Part shown: positions 32,573 through 41,126 of the stretch, one piece after another | Position numbering within the stretch: the stretch's first letter is position 1 | How the letters are laid out: every line of letters starts with the position of its first letter | Assembly: GCA_965261945.1 (NCBI GenBank) | Contig: CBDHEF010000002.1 | Span: forward strand, 1,302,001 to 1,366,000 | Origin: VXOI01 sp965261945 | GTDB taxonomy: Bacteria; Chloroflexota; Dehalococcoidia; Lucifugimonadales; UBA3495 | Reading direction: 5' to 3' | Length of the DNA stretch: 64,000 nucleotides | Made by a program: the position numbers and the translations under genes | Notes under the pieces: generated by a model | What the model saw: only the letters and a program-made list of their open reading frames with translations | What the model was told of the DNA's origin: nothing | Databases searched by the model: none

Positions 32573-33673
32573 ATGAAAATTGCCGGTTACCAGACCCGCC
32601 TCCTTCACACTCCCGCCGATGACCCGCTGGCCAACAGCCTGCCCGACACGGGGCGGCAGAGGGCCTTCGTTACATTGGAAATGACCACCGATGAGGGCAT
32701 CGACGGCGTGGGGTTGACCTTCGTGCCCGCGCTCACGGCCAGCCCGGTAGCCGCGGCCCTGCGGATGTCGGTGGACGCGCTGGCCGATATGGCCATCGGA
32801 GAAGACCCGATGGAAATCGAGGGCATCGTGGAGCGGCTCAAGGAGGCCACCTCCGGCGCCGGGCCGGGCGGATTGCTGACCATGGCCCTGTCTGCCGTGG
32901 ATATGGCGCTGTGGGACATCAAGGGCAAGGCGCTGGGACAGTCGGTAGCGACGCTCCTGGGCGGCTACCGCCGGAGCGTTCCCACCTACGCCAGCGGCGC
33001 GCTTATGCGCCCGGTCAATGTAGAGCGTCTGGCCGAGATCGGCCCGATGCTGGTGGAGAAGGGTTTCCGCCAGATGAAGACGCAGATGGGAGCCGAGGCG
33101 TCGGCCAACCGCGAGGTGGACCGCATCCGCACCCTGCGCGACGCCGTGGGCGACGACATTGAACTGATGTGCGACATCAACCAGTTGTGGAGCGTGAACC
33201 GCGCCATCGACGTAGGCCGCCGCGTCGAGGACTACCACCTGTTCTGGCTGGAGGATGTGGTGGCCCACGACGACTATCAGGGCATGGCCAAGGTGGCCGA
33301 CGCGCTCTACACCCCCATCTGCTCGGGCGAGTACGTCTACGGAGTCAACCCTTTCCGGCAGTTGATCGAAAATGGCTCGGTGGACATTGTGATGATCGAC
33401 CTGCTGCGGGTGGGCGGCATCACGCCGTGGCGCAAGGTGGCGGCGATGGCCGAAGCCTTCAACCTGCCGGTGGTCAGTCACCTGGTGCCGGAGGTGCACA
33501 TCCAACTGATGGCGGCCATTCCCAACGGCCTGACCGTGGAGTATATGCCCTGGTCGCTGAGGCTGTGGGAGGAGACGCCTCCCCTCGTGGACGGCTGCCT
33601 CGAAGTCCCCGACAAACCCGGCCTGGGCCTGGCCTTCGACCAGGACGCCCTGCGCCAGTACGCGGTGGCGTAG
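32573..33673 (+). CDS. Mandelate racemase / muconate lactonizing enzyme family protein
   Basis: A 366-residue enolase-superfamily enzyme. The barrel shows KTQMG at the second-strand catalytic lysine, metal ligands in DINQLW, LEDVV and GEYVYG, and a C-terminal HLVPEVH where a catalytic histidine can act. This pattern fits the mandelate racemase subgroup: acid-sugar dehydratases or racemases using Mg2+ to stabilise an enolate. SAR202-type genomes are known for expansions of this superfamily. The substrate is undetermined. Confidence 0.9.
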   Translation: MKIAGYQTRLLHTPADDPLANSLPDTGRQRAFVTLEMTTDEGIDGVGLTFVPALTASPVAAALRMSVDALADMAIGEDPMEIEGIVERLKEATSGAGPGGLLTMALSAVDMALWDIKGKALGQSVATLLGGYRRSVPTYASGALMRPVNVERLAEIGPMLVEKGFRQMKTQMGAEASANREVDRIRTLRDAVGDDIELMCDINQLWSVNRAIDVGRRVEDYHLFWLEDVVAHDDYQGMAKVADALYTPICSGEYVYGVNPFRQLIENGSVDIVMIDLLRVGGITPWRKVAAMAEAFNLPVVSHLVPEVHIQLMAAIPNGLTVEYMPWSLRLWEETPPLVDGCLEVPDKPGLGLAFDQDALRQYAVA

Positions 33674-33674
33674 C

Positions 33675-33714
33675 CCATTTCCCTCTCCCTCCGGGTGAGG
33701 GTTAGGGTGGCGGC
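33675..33714. repeat. Dispersed palindromic repeat, well-conserved copy
   Basis: atttccctctccctccgggt followed by gagggttagggtggcggcg, directly after the enolase-superfamily stop. Confidence 0.85.
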
Positions 33715-33762
33715 GTCAAACGATTCAGAACCCCAAACTTCAATCAACAGGAGAGGTTGAAA

Positions 33763-34074
33763 ATGGTTGCTCAACTACGAACTTACACTGTCAACCGGGG
33801 CATGATGGATTCCTGGCTCAAGGTGTTTGACGAGGAAATCCGCCCGATTCACGAAAAGATTGGGATGCCCATTTCGGCCACCTACGTGAACGCCGACCGC
33901 AACGAGTTCATCTGGATTCGCAACTTCAACAGCGCGGAGGAAATCCCGGAGAAGGAAGCCGCCTACTTCGCCTCTGACGAGCGCAAGGCCCTCGGCGACA
34001 AGCCCACCAGCCACCTCGCCAAGATCGAGGTCAAGGTAATCGAGGGCGTGCTACAGCCCGCGGGCGTGGCCTAG
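33763..34074 (+). CDS. NIPSNAP family protein
   Basis: A 103-residue dimeric alpha-beta-barrel protein. VAQLRTYTVNRGMMDSWLKV, then FIWIRNFNSAEE and YFASDERKALGD, are typical of the NIPSNAP family, small ferredoxin-like proteins near catabolic genes with no settled catalytic activity. ATG 33763 has AGGAGAGG 6 bases upstream. It may be co-transcribed with the enolase-superfamily gene, with the dispersed repeat in between. Confidence 0.85.
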   Translation: MVAQLRTYTVNRGMMDSWLKVFDEEIRPIHEKIGMPISATYVNADRNEFIWIRNFNSAEEIPEKEAAYFASDERKALGDKPTSHLAKIEVKVIEGVLQPAGVA

Positions 34075-34209
34075 TACTACAGTCACGTTGAGAGGGCGTG
34101 AGGAAGGGTCGTATCACTCCGCAAACGTAGCTGGGGGCATTGGACTTCCCACACCCTCATAAGGCGAAAACCAACCGGGAATTGCCCCAAGCAGCGGAGG
34201 ATTGCGCCA

Positions 34210-34566
34210 ATGGGAACCTTCAACGTAACTATCCGCATCGGAGACCTGGGCGGAACGCGCTTTCAGGAAGTCGAGGCTATGGCTGATACCGGCGCGACTA
34301 CAACAGTCATACCCCGTACCATACTGGACGGCCTGGGCATTAAGCCCAGCCGCCAAGAGACCTTCGAGTATGCTAATGGCCAGCAGACGAGGCTCGATAT
34401 GGCGCAGGCAACAGCACAGGCAGAGGACCGGGAAACCATCACTTGGGTCATTTTTGGCGAAGACGGAATGTCTCCGCTGCTGGGCGCCTACACGCTGGAA
34501 GGGCTGTTCCTGGCTGTGGACCCATACAACCAGCGGCTGGCGCCAGTGAACGGCCTGCTGAAATAA
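34210..34566 (+). CDS. Retropepsin-like aspartic protease, second copy
   Basis: A 118-residue single-domain aspartic protease candidate. The active-site motif is D26-T-G-A-T-T-T-V-I-P within AMADTGATTTVIP. The C-terminal part reads PLLGAYTLEGLFLAVDP, a stretch typical of bacterial clan AA stand-alone proteases. There is no signal peptide. It shares fold and motif with the protein encoded inside the ATP synthase operon, but the sequences are far apart. The preceding 135 bases hold nothing obvious; ggaggattgcgcca provides the Shine-Dalgarno. Confidence 0.82.
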   Translation: MGTFNVTIRIGDLGGTRFQEVEAMADTGATTTVIPRTILDGLGIKPSRQETFEYANGQQTRLDMAQATAQAEDRETITWVIFGEDGMSPLLGAYTLEGLFLAVDPYNQRLAPVNGLLK

Positions 34567-34610
34567 CCGTGCAGCCGGATTGCATTAGGGCGTGTCGTCA
34601 TATTCACCGT

Positions 34611-34632
34611 CATTCCCGCTAAGGCGGGAATG
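34611..34632. repeat. Short inverted repeat of the cattcccgc family
   Basis: CATTCCCGCT, then AAG, then the near-complement GCGGGAATG. A related copy occurs at 41050-41081. This is a common type of dispersed bacterial palindrome. Confidence 0.75.
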
Positions 34633-34751
34633 TGGATTCACATTTCAAGTGCAATGCTTGGTTGAAGAAGATTTCTGCCGGATGCCGCCGTCGCGTAGGT
34701 TAGCGCGGTACGCCCGTATCAAGAACGCATCGAAGGACCGGAGTGCGGGCC

Positions 34752-35366
34752 ATGCCAATAGTGAGGAACATCGTTGACCCAGAGGGGTTAAATTACGAAC
34801 TTGCTCTCCCGTACCAGTTAAGGATCGACGATTTCCGGCTGGCGTTAACCGACGTCTATGATTTCTTCTACGATGTGAATGAGCACCTGACCGGCAGAGG
34901 ACTACGGCGGTTGGACGATATGTTACGCCCGGCAATCATGTCGGGCGTATTGTCCGATATGCTCACGTCCAGCCTGGCGCGGCACTCTCGGACGCTGGTG
35001 GAAAACCAGTATTTCAACGGGCATCCCGACCTGGTCGTGCAAGGAGTACATCCCGGAAATTCGGTTCAAGCAGGAGAGCAAGGTATCGAAGTTAAGACGA
35101 CGCGCAACCGGGGCGGGGCAGTGGACACTCACGGGGCCAGAAACCAGTGGATGTGCGTGTTCGTCTACCAAGTTGACACGGAAACCGAGCCTGCCATTGA
35201 CCGGCGTCCGATGACGTTTACTGAGGTCTACTTGGGGCAGGTAACGCTGGAGGACTTTCGGAGGAATGCGCGCGGAGAACTCGGGACCAGGACCGCCACG
35301 TTGCACCGGGACGGAATCAGGAAACTTCGGGAGAGTTGGGTGTACCGGTCTCAGCCGCCCCGCTAA
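34752..35366 (+). CDS. Probable type II restriction endonuclease (PD-(D/E)xK)
   Basis: A 204-residue protein. It has a PD-(D/E)xK nuclease core: D93 in GHPDLVV and E113-V-K115 in GIEVKTTRN, with hydrophobic strands around both. The rest shows no known domain. It converges on, and overlaps by 50 bases, a DNA methyltransferase gene, the classic restriction-modification arrangement. I infer endonuclease function from the motif plus the neighbour. The recognition site is unknown. ATG 34752 is preferred to an upstream in-frame GTG. Confidence 0.75.
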   Translation: MPIVRNIVDPEGLNYELALPYQLRIDDFRLALTDVYDFFYDVNEHLTGRGLRRLDDMLRPAIMSGVLSDMLTSSLARHSRTLVENQYFNGHPDLVVQGVHPGNSVQAGEQGIEVKTTRNRGGAVDTHGARNQWMCVFVYQVDTETEPAIDRRPMTFTEVYLGQVTLEDFRRNARGELGTRTATLHRDGIRKLRESWVYRSQPPR

Positions 35367-36267
35367 CGGCGTAGGCGGTCAGCTTTGGAATTGCCCCTTT
35401 CCCCAGCAAAAAGTAATCGCGGTCTTTTTCGACGCCTATGCTGTCATAGCCGACGGCGTTGGCGGAGGCAAGGGTGGAACCCGAACCGGCGAATGGGTCA
35501 AGAATCATGCCCTCGCCCAGCGGCAGCGCCGCCCGCACCAACTGCCGCAGGAAAGCCTGCGGTTTGAGGCTGGGATGGGGCGCAAGTTCCCTTTCCGATG
35601 CTCTGGTTGGCGCAGAGGGTATTACATCGCCAAAGGGCTTGTCCGGCTGAGGCCGACGAAATCCCCCGGTGCCCCATTTTCTCAAGTTATCCTGAACCCT
35701 CCCCTCCAGTGGCTTGCGAAAGACCAGCCACGGCTCCCACATTGACCGGGGCATCACGCTTACTTCGCTGAATTCCTCATGTGCGCCTTTGGGCCGGTCG
35801 CCGCCGCGCATAGTCATGGTCAGGCGGATAATTTCGCCTCGACGCTCCAGCCCCGATTGCGCCAGAGCCGTCGAAACTATGTGGGACAACAGCGGGTTGG
35901 AAGCCACTATGACGTTTGCGCCGGGCGTCAGCGTTGCCAGCAGCGCATTGGCCCAAGCAGAAAAGAATTCTCCGATTTCGGCGAGTTGACGTTTGTCCAG
36001 TGTGGTGAATCTGGGTAGCGGAGACCGTTCATTGCCATCAAACGAGGGTGGGATTCGCCAGACTCCTCCTTTGCCGGCCCGCAGTTTCATTTGCTGCTCT
36101 TCCGTGTATTCGTACAAGCCATACGGCGGATCGGTGACTACGGCGTGGATGGAGCATTCCGGTTGCCGCTGGAGCCAGGCAAAGCATTCGTCGTGATGTA
36201 AAACCGACTTCTGGAAGGCGAAGGGCGTTTCCGGTTGGCGCGTTTCGGCGCTGATTCTTTCCTGCAT
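35317..36267 (-). CDS. DNA methyltransferase (beta-type N4/N6 amino-methyltransferase)
   Basis: A 316-residue DNA methyltransferase. Catalytic motif IV (VTDPPYGLYEYTEE) is near the N-terminus, and SAM-binding motif I (DPFAGSGSTLASA) is near the C-terminus, giving the beta-class order that methylates adenine N6 or cytosine N4. A target-recognition region lies between them. It is paired with the endonuclease-like gene. Its ATG overlaps the acetyltransferase stop by one base (TAATG), so it is transcribed after that gene. Confidence 0.88.
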   Translation of the reverse strand: MQERISAETRQPETPFAFQKSVLHHDECFAWLQRQPECSIHAVVTDPPYGLYEYTEEQQMKLRAGKGGVWRIPPSFDGNERSPLPRFTTLDKRQLAEIGEFFSAWANALLATLTPGANVIVASNPLLSHIVSTALAQSGLERRGEIIRLTMTMRGGDRPKGAHEEFSEVSVMPRSMWEPWLVFRKPLEGRVQDNLRKWGTGGFRRPQPDKPFGDVIPSAPTRASERELAPHPSLKPQAFLRQLVRAALPLGEGMILDPFAGSGSTLASANAVGYDSIGVEKDRDYFLLGKGAIPKLTAYAVSGAAETGTPNSPEVS

Positions 36268-36698
36268 TACGCCCCCTTGCGCATCTCCACATGGAGGATG
36301 CCCGCCTCCATGAACGGCTCGCCATGTTCCTCGTAGCCGTGGGCGGCGTAGAAGGACTTGACGTATTCCTGGGCGTGAAGGACGAACTCGAATGCGCCTT
36401 GGGCCTTTGCCTCCTCCTCGAGGAAGCGCAGTATCAGGCCGCCGACGCCGCGACGGCGGTACTGCATATCCACAGCCATTCGGCCGATGCGGGCTGCACC
36501 ATCTTCCAGGAACATTCGCCCGGCGCCGATGGCGTCTCCGCCATCCAGCGCAATGGCGTGGGTAGCAACGGCGTCGTACTCGTCCAGTTCTTCTTCCAGA
36601 GATATGGACTGCTCGTCAACGAAGACACGGAAGCGGACGCCGACCGCTCCTTCCATGTCCTCTTCAGTTTCTACCAACTTGACTGTGATGTTGGTCAT
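36267..36698 (-). CDS. GNAT family N-acetyltransferase
   Basis: A 143-residue acetyltransferase. It shows GVRFRVFVDEQSISLEEELD at the start, and the acetyl-CoA loop RIGRMAVDMQYRRRGVGGLI with the Q/RxxGxG/A motif (RRRGVG). It resembles ElaA-like or YjdJ-like members. It is translationally coupled to the DNA methyltransferase. A GTG 12 bases upstream is an alternative start. The substrate is unknown. Confidence 0.87.
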   Translation of the reverse strand: MTNITVKLVETEEDMEGAVGVRFRVFVDEQSISLEEELDEYDAVATHAIALDGGDAIGAGRMFLEDGAARIGRMAVDMQYRRRGVGGLILRFLEEEAKAQGAFEFVLHAQEYVKSFYAAHGYEEHGEPFMEAGILHVEMRKGA

Positions 36699-36748
36699 AT
36701 TGTCATTCACGTGGCAACAACAATCCCAAGGGTATTTGCGGGCAACGT

Positions 36749-36826
36749 CTCACCCCCACCCTAACCCTCCCCCTCAAGGGGGAGGGGATTTAGCGAAGGC
36801 ATTCCCCTAGAGGGGAAGGGAAAATT
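36749..36826. repeat. Two dispersed palindromic repeat copies
   Basis: A conserved copy (36749-36792, ctcacccccaccctaaccct, then ccccctcaagggggagggg) is followed by a short degenerate one (36797-36826, attcccctagaggggaaggg). Confidence 0.8.
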
Positions 36827-36839
36827 TGCGCCATCCCTG

Positions 36840-37931
36840 CTAGAAAACGATTACGCCGCGCCCGATTTCGCCCTTGTCCATGTCGTCGTATGCCTCGTTA
36901 ATCTGGTCGAGGGTGTAGTGGCGCACCACCAGGTCGTCGAGGTTGAGCTTACCGGCGTGGTAGAGGTCGGCGAACTTGGGCATATCCACGCGGGCGTGTG
37001 TGGAGCCGTAGTAAGTGCCGCGCACGGTCTTTTCCATCCGCACCATATCCACGGCGTTCAGGGGAGCCTCTGCGCCGAAGGGGGCGATGCCCACCAGCGT
37101 CACCACGCTGGACTTGCCGGCCATCTCGTAGGCGTTGCGGATGGTCTCCGTGGCGCCCACCACCTCGAAGGTGAAGTCAGCGCCCTTCCCGCCGGTCAGC
37201 TCTTTCACCCGCGCCACCGGGTCGCCGTCGGAGGCATTGACCGTGTGGGTTGCGCCGAACTTCATGGCGAATTCCAACTGGCTCTCGCGCAGGTCTACGG
37301 CGATTATCTTGGTGGCGTTCATCAGCGCAGCGCCCATGATGACGTTGATGCCGACGCCGCCGCAGCCGACCACGGCCACGGTGCTGCCCGGCGTGACCTT
37401 GGCGCTGTTGATCACCGCGCCGACGCCGGTGGGGACGCAGCAGCCGATGAGCGCGGCCTGGGGCATGGGCGTGGGCATATCTATGGGCACACAGCCCATT
37501 TCAGGGACAACGGCATACTCCGCGAAGCAGGCAACTTTGCCCATGTGGTGGATGCGCTGGTCGCCCTTGTGCAGGCGCTGGGTGCCGTCCATCATGTTCG
37601 GGCCGGTGGCCATGTGGTTGTCGCAGACCTGGGAATTGCCGGACAGGCAGGAGTTGCAACGCCCGCAGGCGGGGACGAAGGACAGGATCACCTGCTGGCC
37701 GGGGCGTACCGACGTGACGCCGGGGCCTATGGCCTCGACGGTTCCGGCGCCCTCGTGGCCCAGCACCACGGGCAGGGCGATAGGGGCGTCGCCGTGCATG
37801 AAGTGGCGGTCGCTTCGGCAGATGCCGGCGGCGCCAATTTTCACCAGAACTTCCCCCTCCTTGGGATCGTCCAGCTCCACATCTTCGATTACCAGGGGCG
37901 TCTTAGGTTCGTAAAGAACGGCGGCCTTCAA
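36840..37931 (-). CDS. Zinc-dependent alcohol dehydrogenase (class III-like)
   Basis: A 363-residue medium-chain dehydrogenase. Catalytic zinc ligands lie in GICRSDRHFMHG and GHEGAGTVEAIG, and a third ligand is in GCCVPTGVGAV. The structural-zinc loop has four cysteines (CGRCNSCLSGNSQVC). The NAD-binding motif is VVGCGGVGINV. The start is TTG with AGGAGT upstream. The overall pattern resembles S-(hydroxymethyl)glutathione/mycothiol-type dehydrogenases, but substrate specificity is open. Confidence 0.9.
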   Translation of the reverse strand: MKAAVLYEPKTPLVIEDVELDDPKEGEVLVKIGAAGICRSDRHFMHGDAPIALPVVLGHEGAGTVEAIGPGVTSVRPGQQVILSFVPACGRCNSCLSGNSQVCDNHMATGPNMMDGTQRLHKGDQRIHHMGKVACFAEYAVVPEMGCVPIDMPTPMPQAALIGCCVPTGVGAVINSAKVTPGSTVAVVGCGGVGINVIMGAALMNATKIIAVDLRESQLEFAMKFGATHTVNASDGDPVARVKELTGGKGADFTFEVVGATETIRNAYEMAGKSSVVTLVGIAPFGAEAPLNAVDMVRMEKTVRGTYYGSTHARVDMPKFADLYHAGKLNLDDLVVRHYTLDQINEAYDDMDKGEIGRGVIVF

Positions 37932-38230
37932 TGCAGGACTCCTATATGTCAGTATCGTTTACGGGGCTATGAGATTGGCGTCTATATTCCACCCCGGCGC
38001 GGGCCGGTGTCAATCGCGGGCCGTCAGACGCCCACGATCATCAGTTGTTCCCTCCCCCGGAGGGAGAGGGTCAGGGTGCGGGCGTTGGGGACGTCGCCTT
38101 TGACGGGTGATCACTGTGTCTTCCAGGATCTCACCCCAGCTCTCTGACTCAAGGGAGAGGCAGGATTAAAAGACTCCAGCGCTCTCCCTCTGGGAGAAGG
38201 GACTTGTCCCTGACTACCAACAGACTTTGG
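37932..38230. repeat. Intergenic region with three dispersed repeat copies
   Basis: Copies are visible at 38041-38086 (gttccctcccccggaggga, gagggtcagggtgcgggc), about 38125-38165 (ctcaccccagctctctgact, caagggagagg) and about 38180-38210 (gctctccctctgggagaagg). The rest of the gap shows no frame. Confidence 0.8.
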
Positions 38231-39070
38231 TCAGCCGCCCACGAAGGCTTCGATGAATTCGTTGACCAGCTTCCCGTCGCCTTCCACCGTAACCTTGCCG
38301 CTCTCCATGGCCGCGCCCAGCTTCCACCTGCCGAAAATTATCATGGCGTAGGTCGCCGAGGCGCAGCGGAAGACCACGTCCGGCCCCGGCAAGGCGTCAA
38401 TCTCGAAGCTGGCTCCCTCGGGGGCCAGTACAACATCCACCGGCGAAGACGCCGGCCCGCTGAGGGCGAAGCGGTAGCGCACCGCCCGCGTCCGCGCCGG
38501 GTCGGGGCGGAAGGCGCGGCGAACCGCCCGCCCCGAGGCGTTGACCAGTCCCGGCAGGCTGTCCTCGGCCAAGTCGGCCTCAGGGTCGAAAGCCCAATGG
38601 ATGTCCCACTCGTGCATCGCGAGCTCGGCGATGCGTATGTCCGTCTTGGAACGCACCGTTTCGGGGCGGAGCCGGTGATAGCAGAGCTTGTCCCAGTCGT
38701 CCGGTTGCACCAGGGATAGTACGCGGTCAAACTCGCGGCTGATACTGGCGAACTCATCCCGCAGACGGTCGCCCAACTCCTTGCGGAACTCCACGGCCCT
38801 GCGGTCCAGGTCGAGACGGAACTGGTCTTCGTTCAGCGGCGGGTCGTCCAGAGCATCGGGAGGGGCAGAAATATCGCCGGAGAGACCGCGCTCTATCTGG
38901 CCGGGAATGGGCGCGCCGCGCTCTACCAGGTGGCCCACCACGTCGCCCACCGTCCAGCCCTCGCAGGCGCTCTGCCTGTCGAAATCGTCTGGCCCCAACG
39001 TACGCAGAAAACCCTCCACTCGTTGGCTGGCCCTGGTTATCTCTTCCCTTCGCGCTTGGTCGTCGTTCAT
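38231..39070 (-). CDS. Maleylpyruvate isomerase family protein (DinB-like, with SCP2-like tail)
   Basis: A 279-residue protein. The N-terminal four-helix domain carries FDRQSACEGWTVGDVVGHLV, the characteristic metal-binding and helix motif of the maleylpyruvate isomerase / mycothiol-dependent family, with a second helix histidine in ELAMHEWDIHWAF. The C-terminal about 90 residues (DVVLAPEGASFEIDALPG, ATYAMIIFGRWKLG) resemble an SCP2-like domain. Mycothiol itself is not established in this lineage, so thiol-cofactor dependence is only a possibility. Confidence 0.8.
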   Translation of the reverse strand: MNDDQARREEITRASQRVEGFLRTLGPDDFDRQSACEGWTVGDVVGHLVERGAPIPGQIERGLSGDISAPPDALDDPPLNEDQFRLDLDRRAVEFRKELGDRLRDEFASISREFDRVLSLVQPDDWDKLCYHRLRPETVRSKTDIRIAELAMHEWDIHWAFDPEADLAEDSLPGLVNASGRAVRRAFRPDPARTRAVRYRFALSGPASSPVDVVLAPEGASFEIDALPGPDVVFRCASATYAMIIFGRWKLGAAMESGKVTVEGDGKLVNEFIEAFVGG

Positions 39071-39142
39071 GGGTTATCCGCCTCATAGGTAGCAACGCTG
39101 ATTCCGTGAGATTGTCTGGTGCGAGCGTAGCCCTGTCAACCG

Positions 39143-39177
39143 CGTGGGAGATAACGTGGGAGATAAGGGGGAGATAA
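39143..39177. repeat. 12-base tandem repeat upstream of CinA-like gene
   Basis: CGTGGGAGATAA occurs twice in tandem (39143-39154, 39155-39166), and a third degenerate unit ggggGAGATAA follows to 39177. Confidence 0.8.
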
Positions 39178-39264
39178 ATTGGATTGGCGTCCCGCTGTTT
39201 ATCCCCAGCCGGTTTTGGTGGATAATGGCGCTTGGAGTTTGGGAATATCGGAGAGGTAGCGAGC

Positions 39265-39756
39265 ATGAGCCAGCTAAGCGAACTGGCAGCGTCGGTGGGG
39301 GCGCTGCTGAAAGAGACCGGGCAGAGCATCAGCGTGGCGGAGTCGTCCTGCGGCGGGCTGCTTTCGGCGGCTCTGGTGGCCATACCGGGCGCGTCGGCCT
39401 ACTACGTCGGAGGCAGCATCATCTATACACGGGTGGCGCAAAAGGGCCTGCTGCACGTCCCCGACGAGGCGATGGAGGGGCTGCGGGCCAGTTCGGAACC
39501 CTACGCGCTGCTGAACGCCCGCACCTCCCGTGAGGCGATGGACACGGTGTGGTCACTGGCCGAGACCGGCGCCAGCGGGCCAACGGGCAACCGCTACGGC
39601 GACTCCTTCGGTCATGCCTGCATAGCTGTCACCGGGCCAGTGGAGAAGGTGATTACCGTGGAGACCGGGAACCCGGACCGCGAGGGCAATATGTGGGTGT
39701 TCGCCGAGCGCGCCTTCCAGCTTCTGGAGGAGTGCATCCGCGAGTCGCAACAGTAG
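39265..39756 (+). CDS. CinA C-terminal-domain protein (nicotinamide-nucleotide amidase type)
   Basis: A 163-residue stand-alone CinA C-terminal-type domain. SISVAESSCGGLLSAALVAI contains the nucleophile serine region, and VGGSIIYTRVAQKGLL and ACIAVTGPV match the fold. Such proteins (PncC) hydrolyse NMN to nicotinate mononucleotide. The second-half sequence departs from standard PncC (HVPDEAMEGLRASSEP), so exact substrate is uncertain. ATG 39265 has GGAGAGG upstream. It is followed 11 bases later by the RidA-like gene. Confidence 0.8.
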   Translation: MSQLSELAASVGALLKETGQSISVAESSCGGLLSAALVAIPGASAYYVGGSIIYTRVAQKGLLHVPDEAMEGLRASSEPYALLNARTSREAMDTVWSLAETGASGPTGNRYGDSFGHACIAVTGPVEKVITVETGNPDREGNMWVFAERAFQLLEECIRESQQ

Positions 39757-39767
39757 GCGATACAGCT

Positions 39768-40235
39768 ATGGCAAAAGTAGAAGCGAAGCTGGCCGAACTT
39801 GGATACCAACTGCCGCCCGCACCCGACCCGGTGGGGAACTACCTGCCCATCACCCGCAGCGGCAACATAATGTGGCTGGCCGGGGTGGGATCGCGACGGG
39901 CCGACGGCGGTAGAATCTCCGGGAAACTGGGCGTCGACCTGACGGTCGGCGAGGGCTACGAGGGAGCAAGGTGGGCGGCCCTGAATCTGCTGGCCCGCAT
40001 GAAAGCCGAGCTGGGCGACCTGGACCGGGTGACCCGCATCTTAAAGGTGGTCGGCATGGTCAATAGCGACCCATCCTTCACCGAGCAGGCCGCGGTGGTG
40101 GACGGCGCATCGGACCTGTTCGTGGCCCTCTACGGCGAGCGGGGCCGCCACGCCCGCTCCGCTCCGGGCATGGCCGCGCTGCCCGGCAACACCGCCGTCA
40201 TCTGCGACTGCGTCATTGAAGTGGACGGCGGGTAG
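39768..40235 (+). CDS. RidA / YjgF family protein
   Basis: A 155-residue member of the RidA superfamily (longer YjgF-like subgroup). It shows NYLPITRSGNIMWLAGVGSR, GARWAALNLLARMKAELGDL, and VNSDPSFTEQAAVVDGASDL. Archetypal RidA deaminates reactive enamine/imine intermediates. The canonical catalytic arginine region appears as GRHARSAPGMAALPGNTAV. It forms an operon with the CinA-like gene upstream and the methyltransferase 5 bases downstream. Confidence 0.87.
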   Translation: MAKVEAKLAELGYQLPPAPDPVGNYLPITRSGNIMWLAGVGSRRADGGRISGKLGVDLTVGEGYEGARWAALNLLARMKAELGDLDRVTRILKVVGMVNSDPSFTEQAAVVDGASDLFVALYGERGRHARSAPGMAALPGNTAVICDCVIEVDGG

Positions 40236-40240
40236 CTGCG

Positions 40241-40984
40241 GTGGCCCAAAATCTACTGCTTTATGACAAGTTGGCCTACCTCTGGTCGGTCATCAGCCCG
40301 CCGGAGGACTACGCTGAAGAGGCGGTGCATTGGCGGGAAGCGCTGCGCCGGCGCCTCGGCCCCGGACGCCACCGGCTGCTGGAGCTGGGCGTGGGAGGTG
40401 GGCATAACCTGTCGCACCTGACCGCCGAGTTCGACGCGGTTGCGGTGGACATTTCGCCGCGAATGCTGGAACTCTCCATCCGCCTGAATTCCACCGTTGA
40501 GCATCACTTGGGGGATATGAGGACGGTCAGGCTGCCGGGGCAGGTCTTCGACGCCGTGCTGATTCACGACGCAATCTGCTATATGCAGACTGAGGACGAC
40601 CTGCTGGCCGCCTTCGCCACTGCCCGCGCCCACCTGCGTCCGGGAGGGCTGCTGCTGGTGGCCCCGGACCTGGTGCGCGACACCTTCCGCCCCGGCATGA
40701 AGCTCACCTGGTCAACCCAGAAGGACGGCGTGGAAGTAGTCACGGAGGAAATCATCCATGACGCCGACCCTTGCGACACCGTGGTTGAATCCCACTTCAC
40801 CTACACCATCATCGAGAGGGGAAGGCGACGGGTTGAACGCGACATCCACGTTACCGGCCTGTTCTCCATAGCAATCTGGTTCTCCATGATGGAGGAAGCC
40901 GGGTTCGCTACGGAGCGCACACCACTGCCCGGGGATGGCGACGGGTGCGGGGAGAATCTTTTCTGCGGAGTGTTGGCGCGGTAG
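40241..40984 (+). CDS. Class I SAM-dependent methyltransferase
   Basis: A 247-residue methyltransferase. Motif I is LLELGVGGGHNLSHL, the acidic motif II is VAVDISPRMLEL, and VFDAVLIHDAICYMQTEDDL sits where the catalytic post-II segment falls. The fold is typical of small-molecule methyltransferases. The start is GTG, 5 bases after the RidA stop. The substrate is unknown; the operon with CinA-like and RidA proteins hints at metabolite repair or salvage. Confidence 0.88.
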   Translation: MAQNLLLYDKLAYLWSVISPPEDYAEEAVHWREALRRRLGPGRHRLLELGVGGGHNLSHLTAEFDAVAVDISPRMLELSIRLNSTVEHHLGDMRTVRLPGQVFDAVLIHDAICYMQTEDDLLAAFATARAHLRPGGLLLVAPDLVRDTFRPGMKLTWSTQKDGVEVVTEEIIHDADPCDTVVESHFTYTIIERGRRRVERDIHVTGLFSIAIWFSMMEEAGFATERTPLPGDGDGCGENLFCGVLAR

Positions 40985-41049
40985 CAAAGGGACGGCTGCT
41001 CGAATCCCCCCTTTCACATCTATCCGGTGGAAGATGTTTGACGCAACCT

Positions 41050-41081
41050 CCCGTCATTCCCGCTATCGCGGAAATGACGGG
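41050..41081. repeat. Palindrome of the cattcccgc family
   Basis: CCCGTCATTCCCGC (41050-41063) and GCGGAAATGACGGG (41068-41081) form a long near-perfect stem around TATC. It is related to the copy at 34611-34632 and lies between convergent genes, where it could also act as a terminator. Confidence 0.8.
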
Positions 41082-41126
41082 TAATAGCCGGGAGTTACTG
41101 GTAAAAGTAGGATTGACCAATCACGG

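Noticed and set aside
32456..33505. Upstream extension of the hicA frame, antisense to the enolase-superfamily gene
   Set aside because: Only the last 86 codons match HicA; the rest mirrors the codon structure of the opposite gene.
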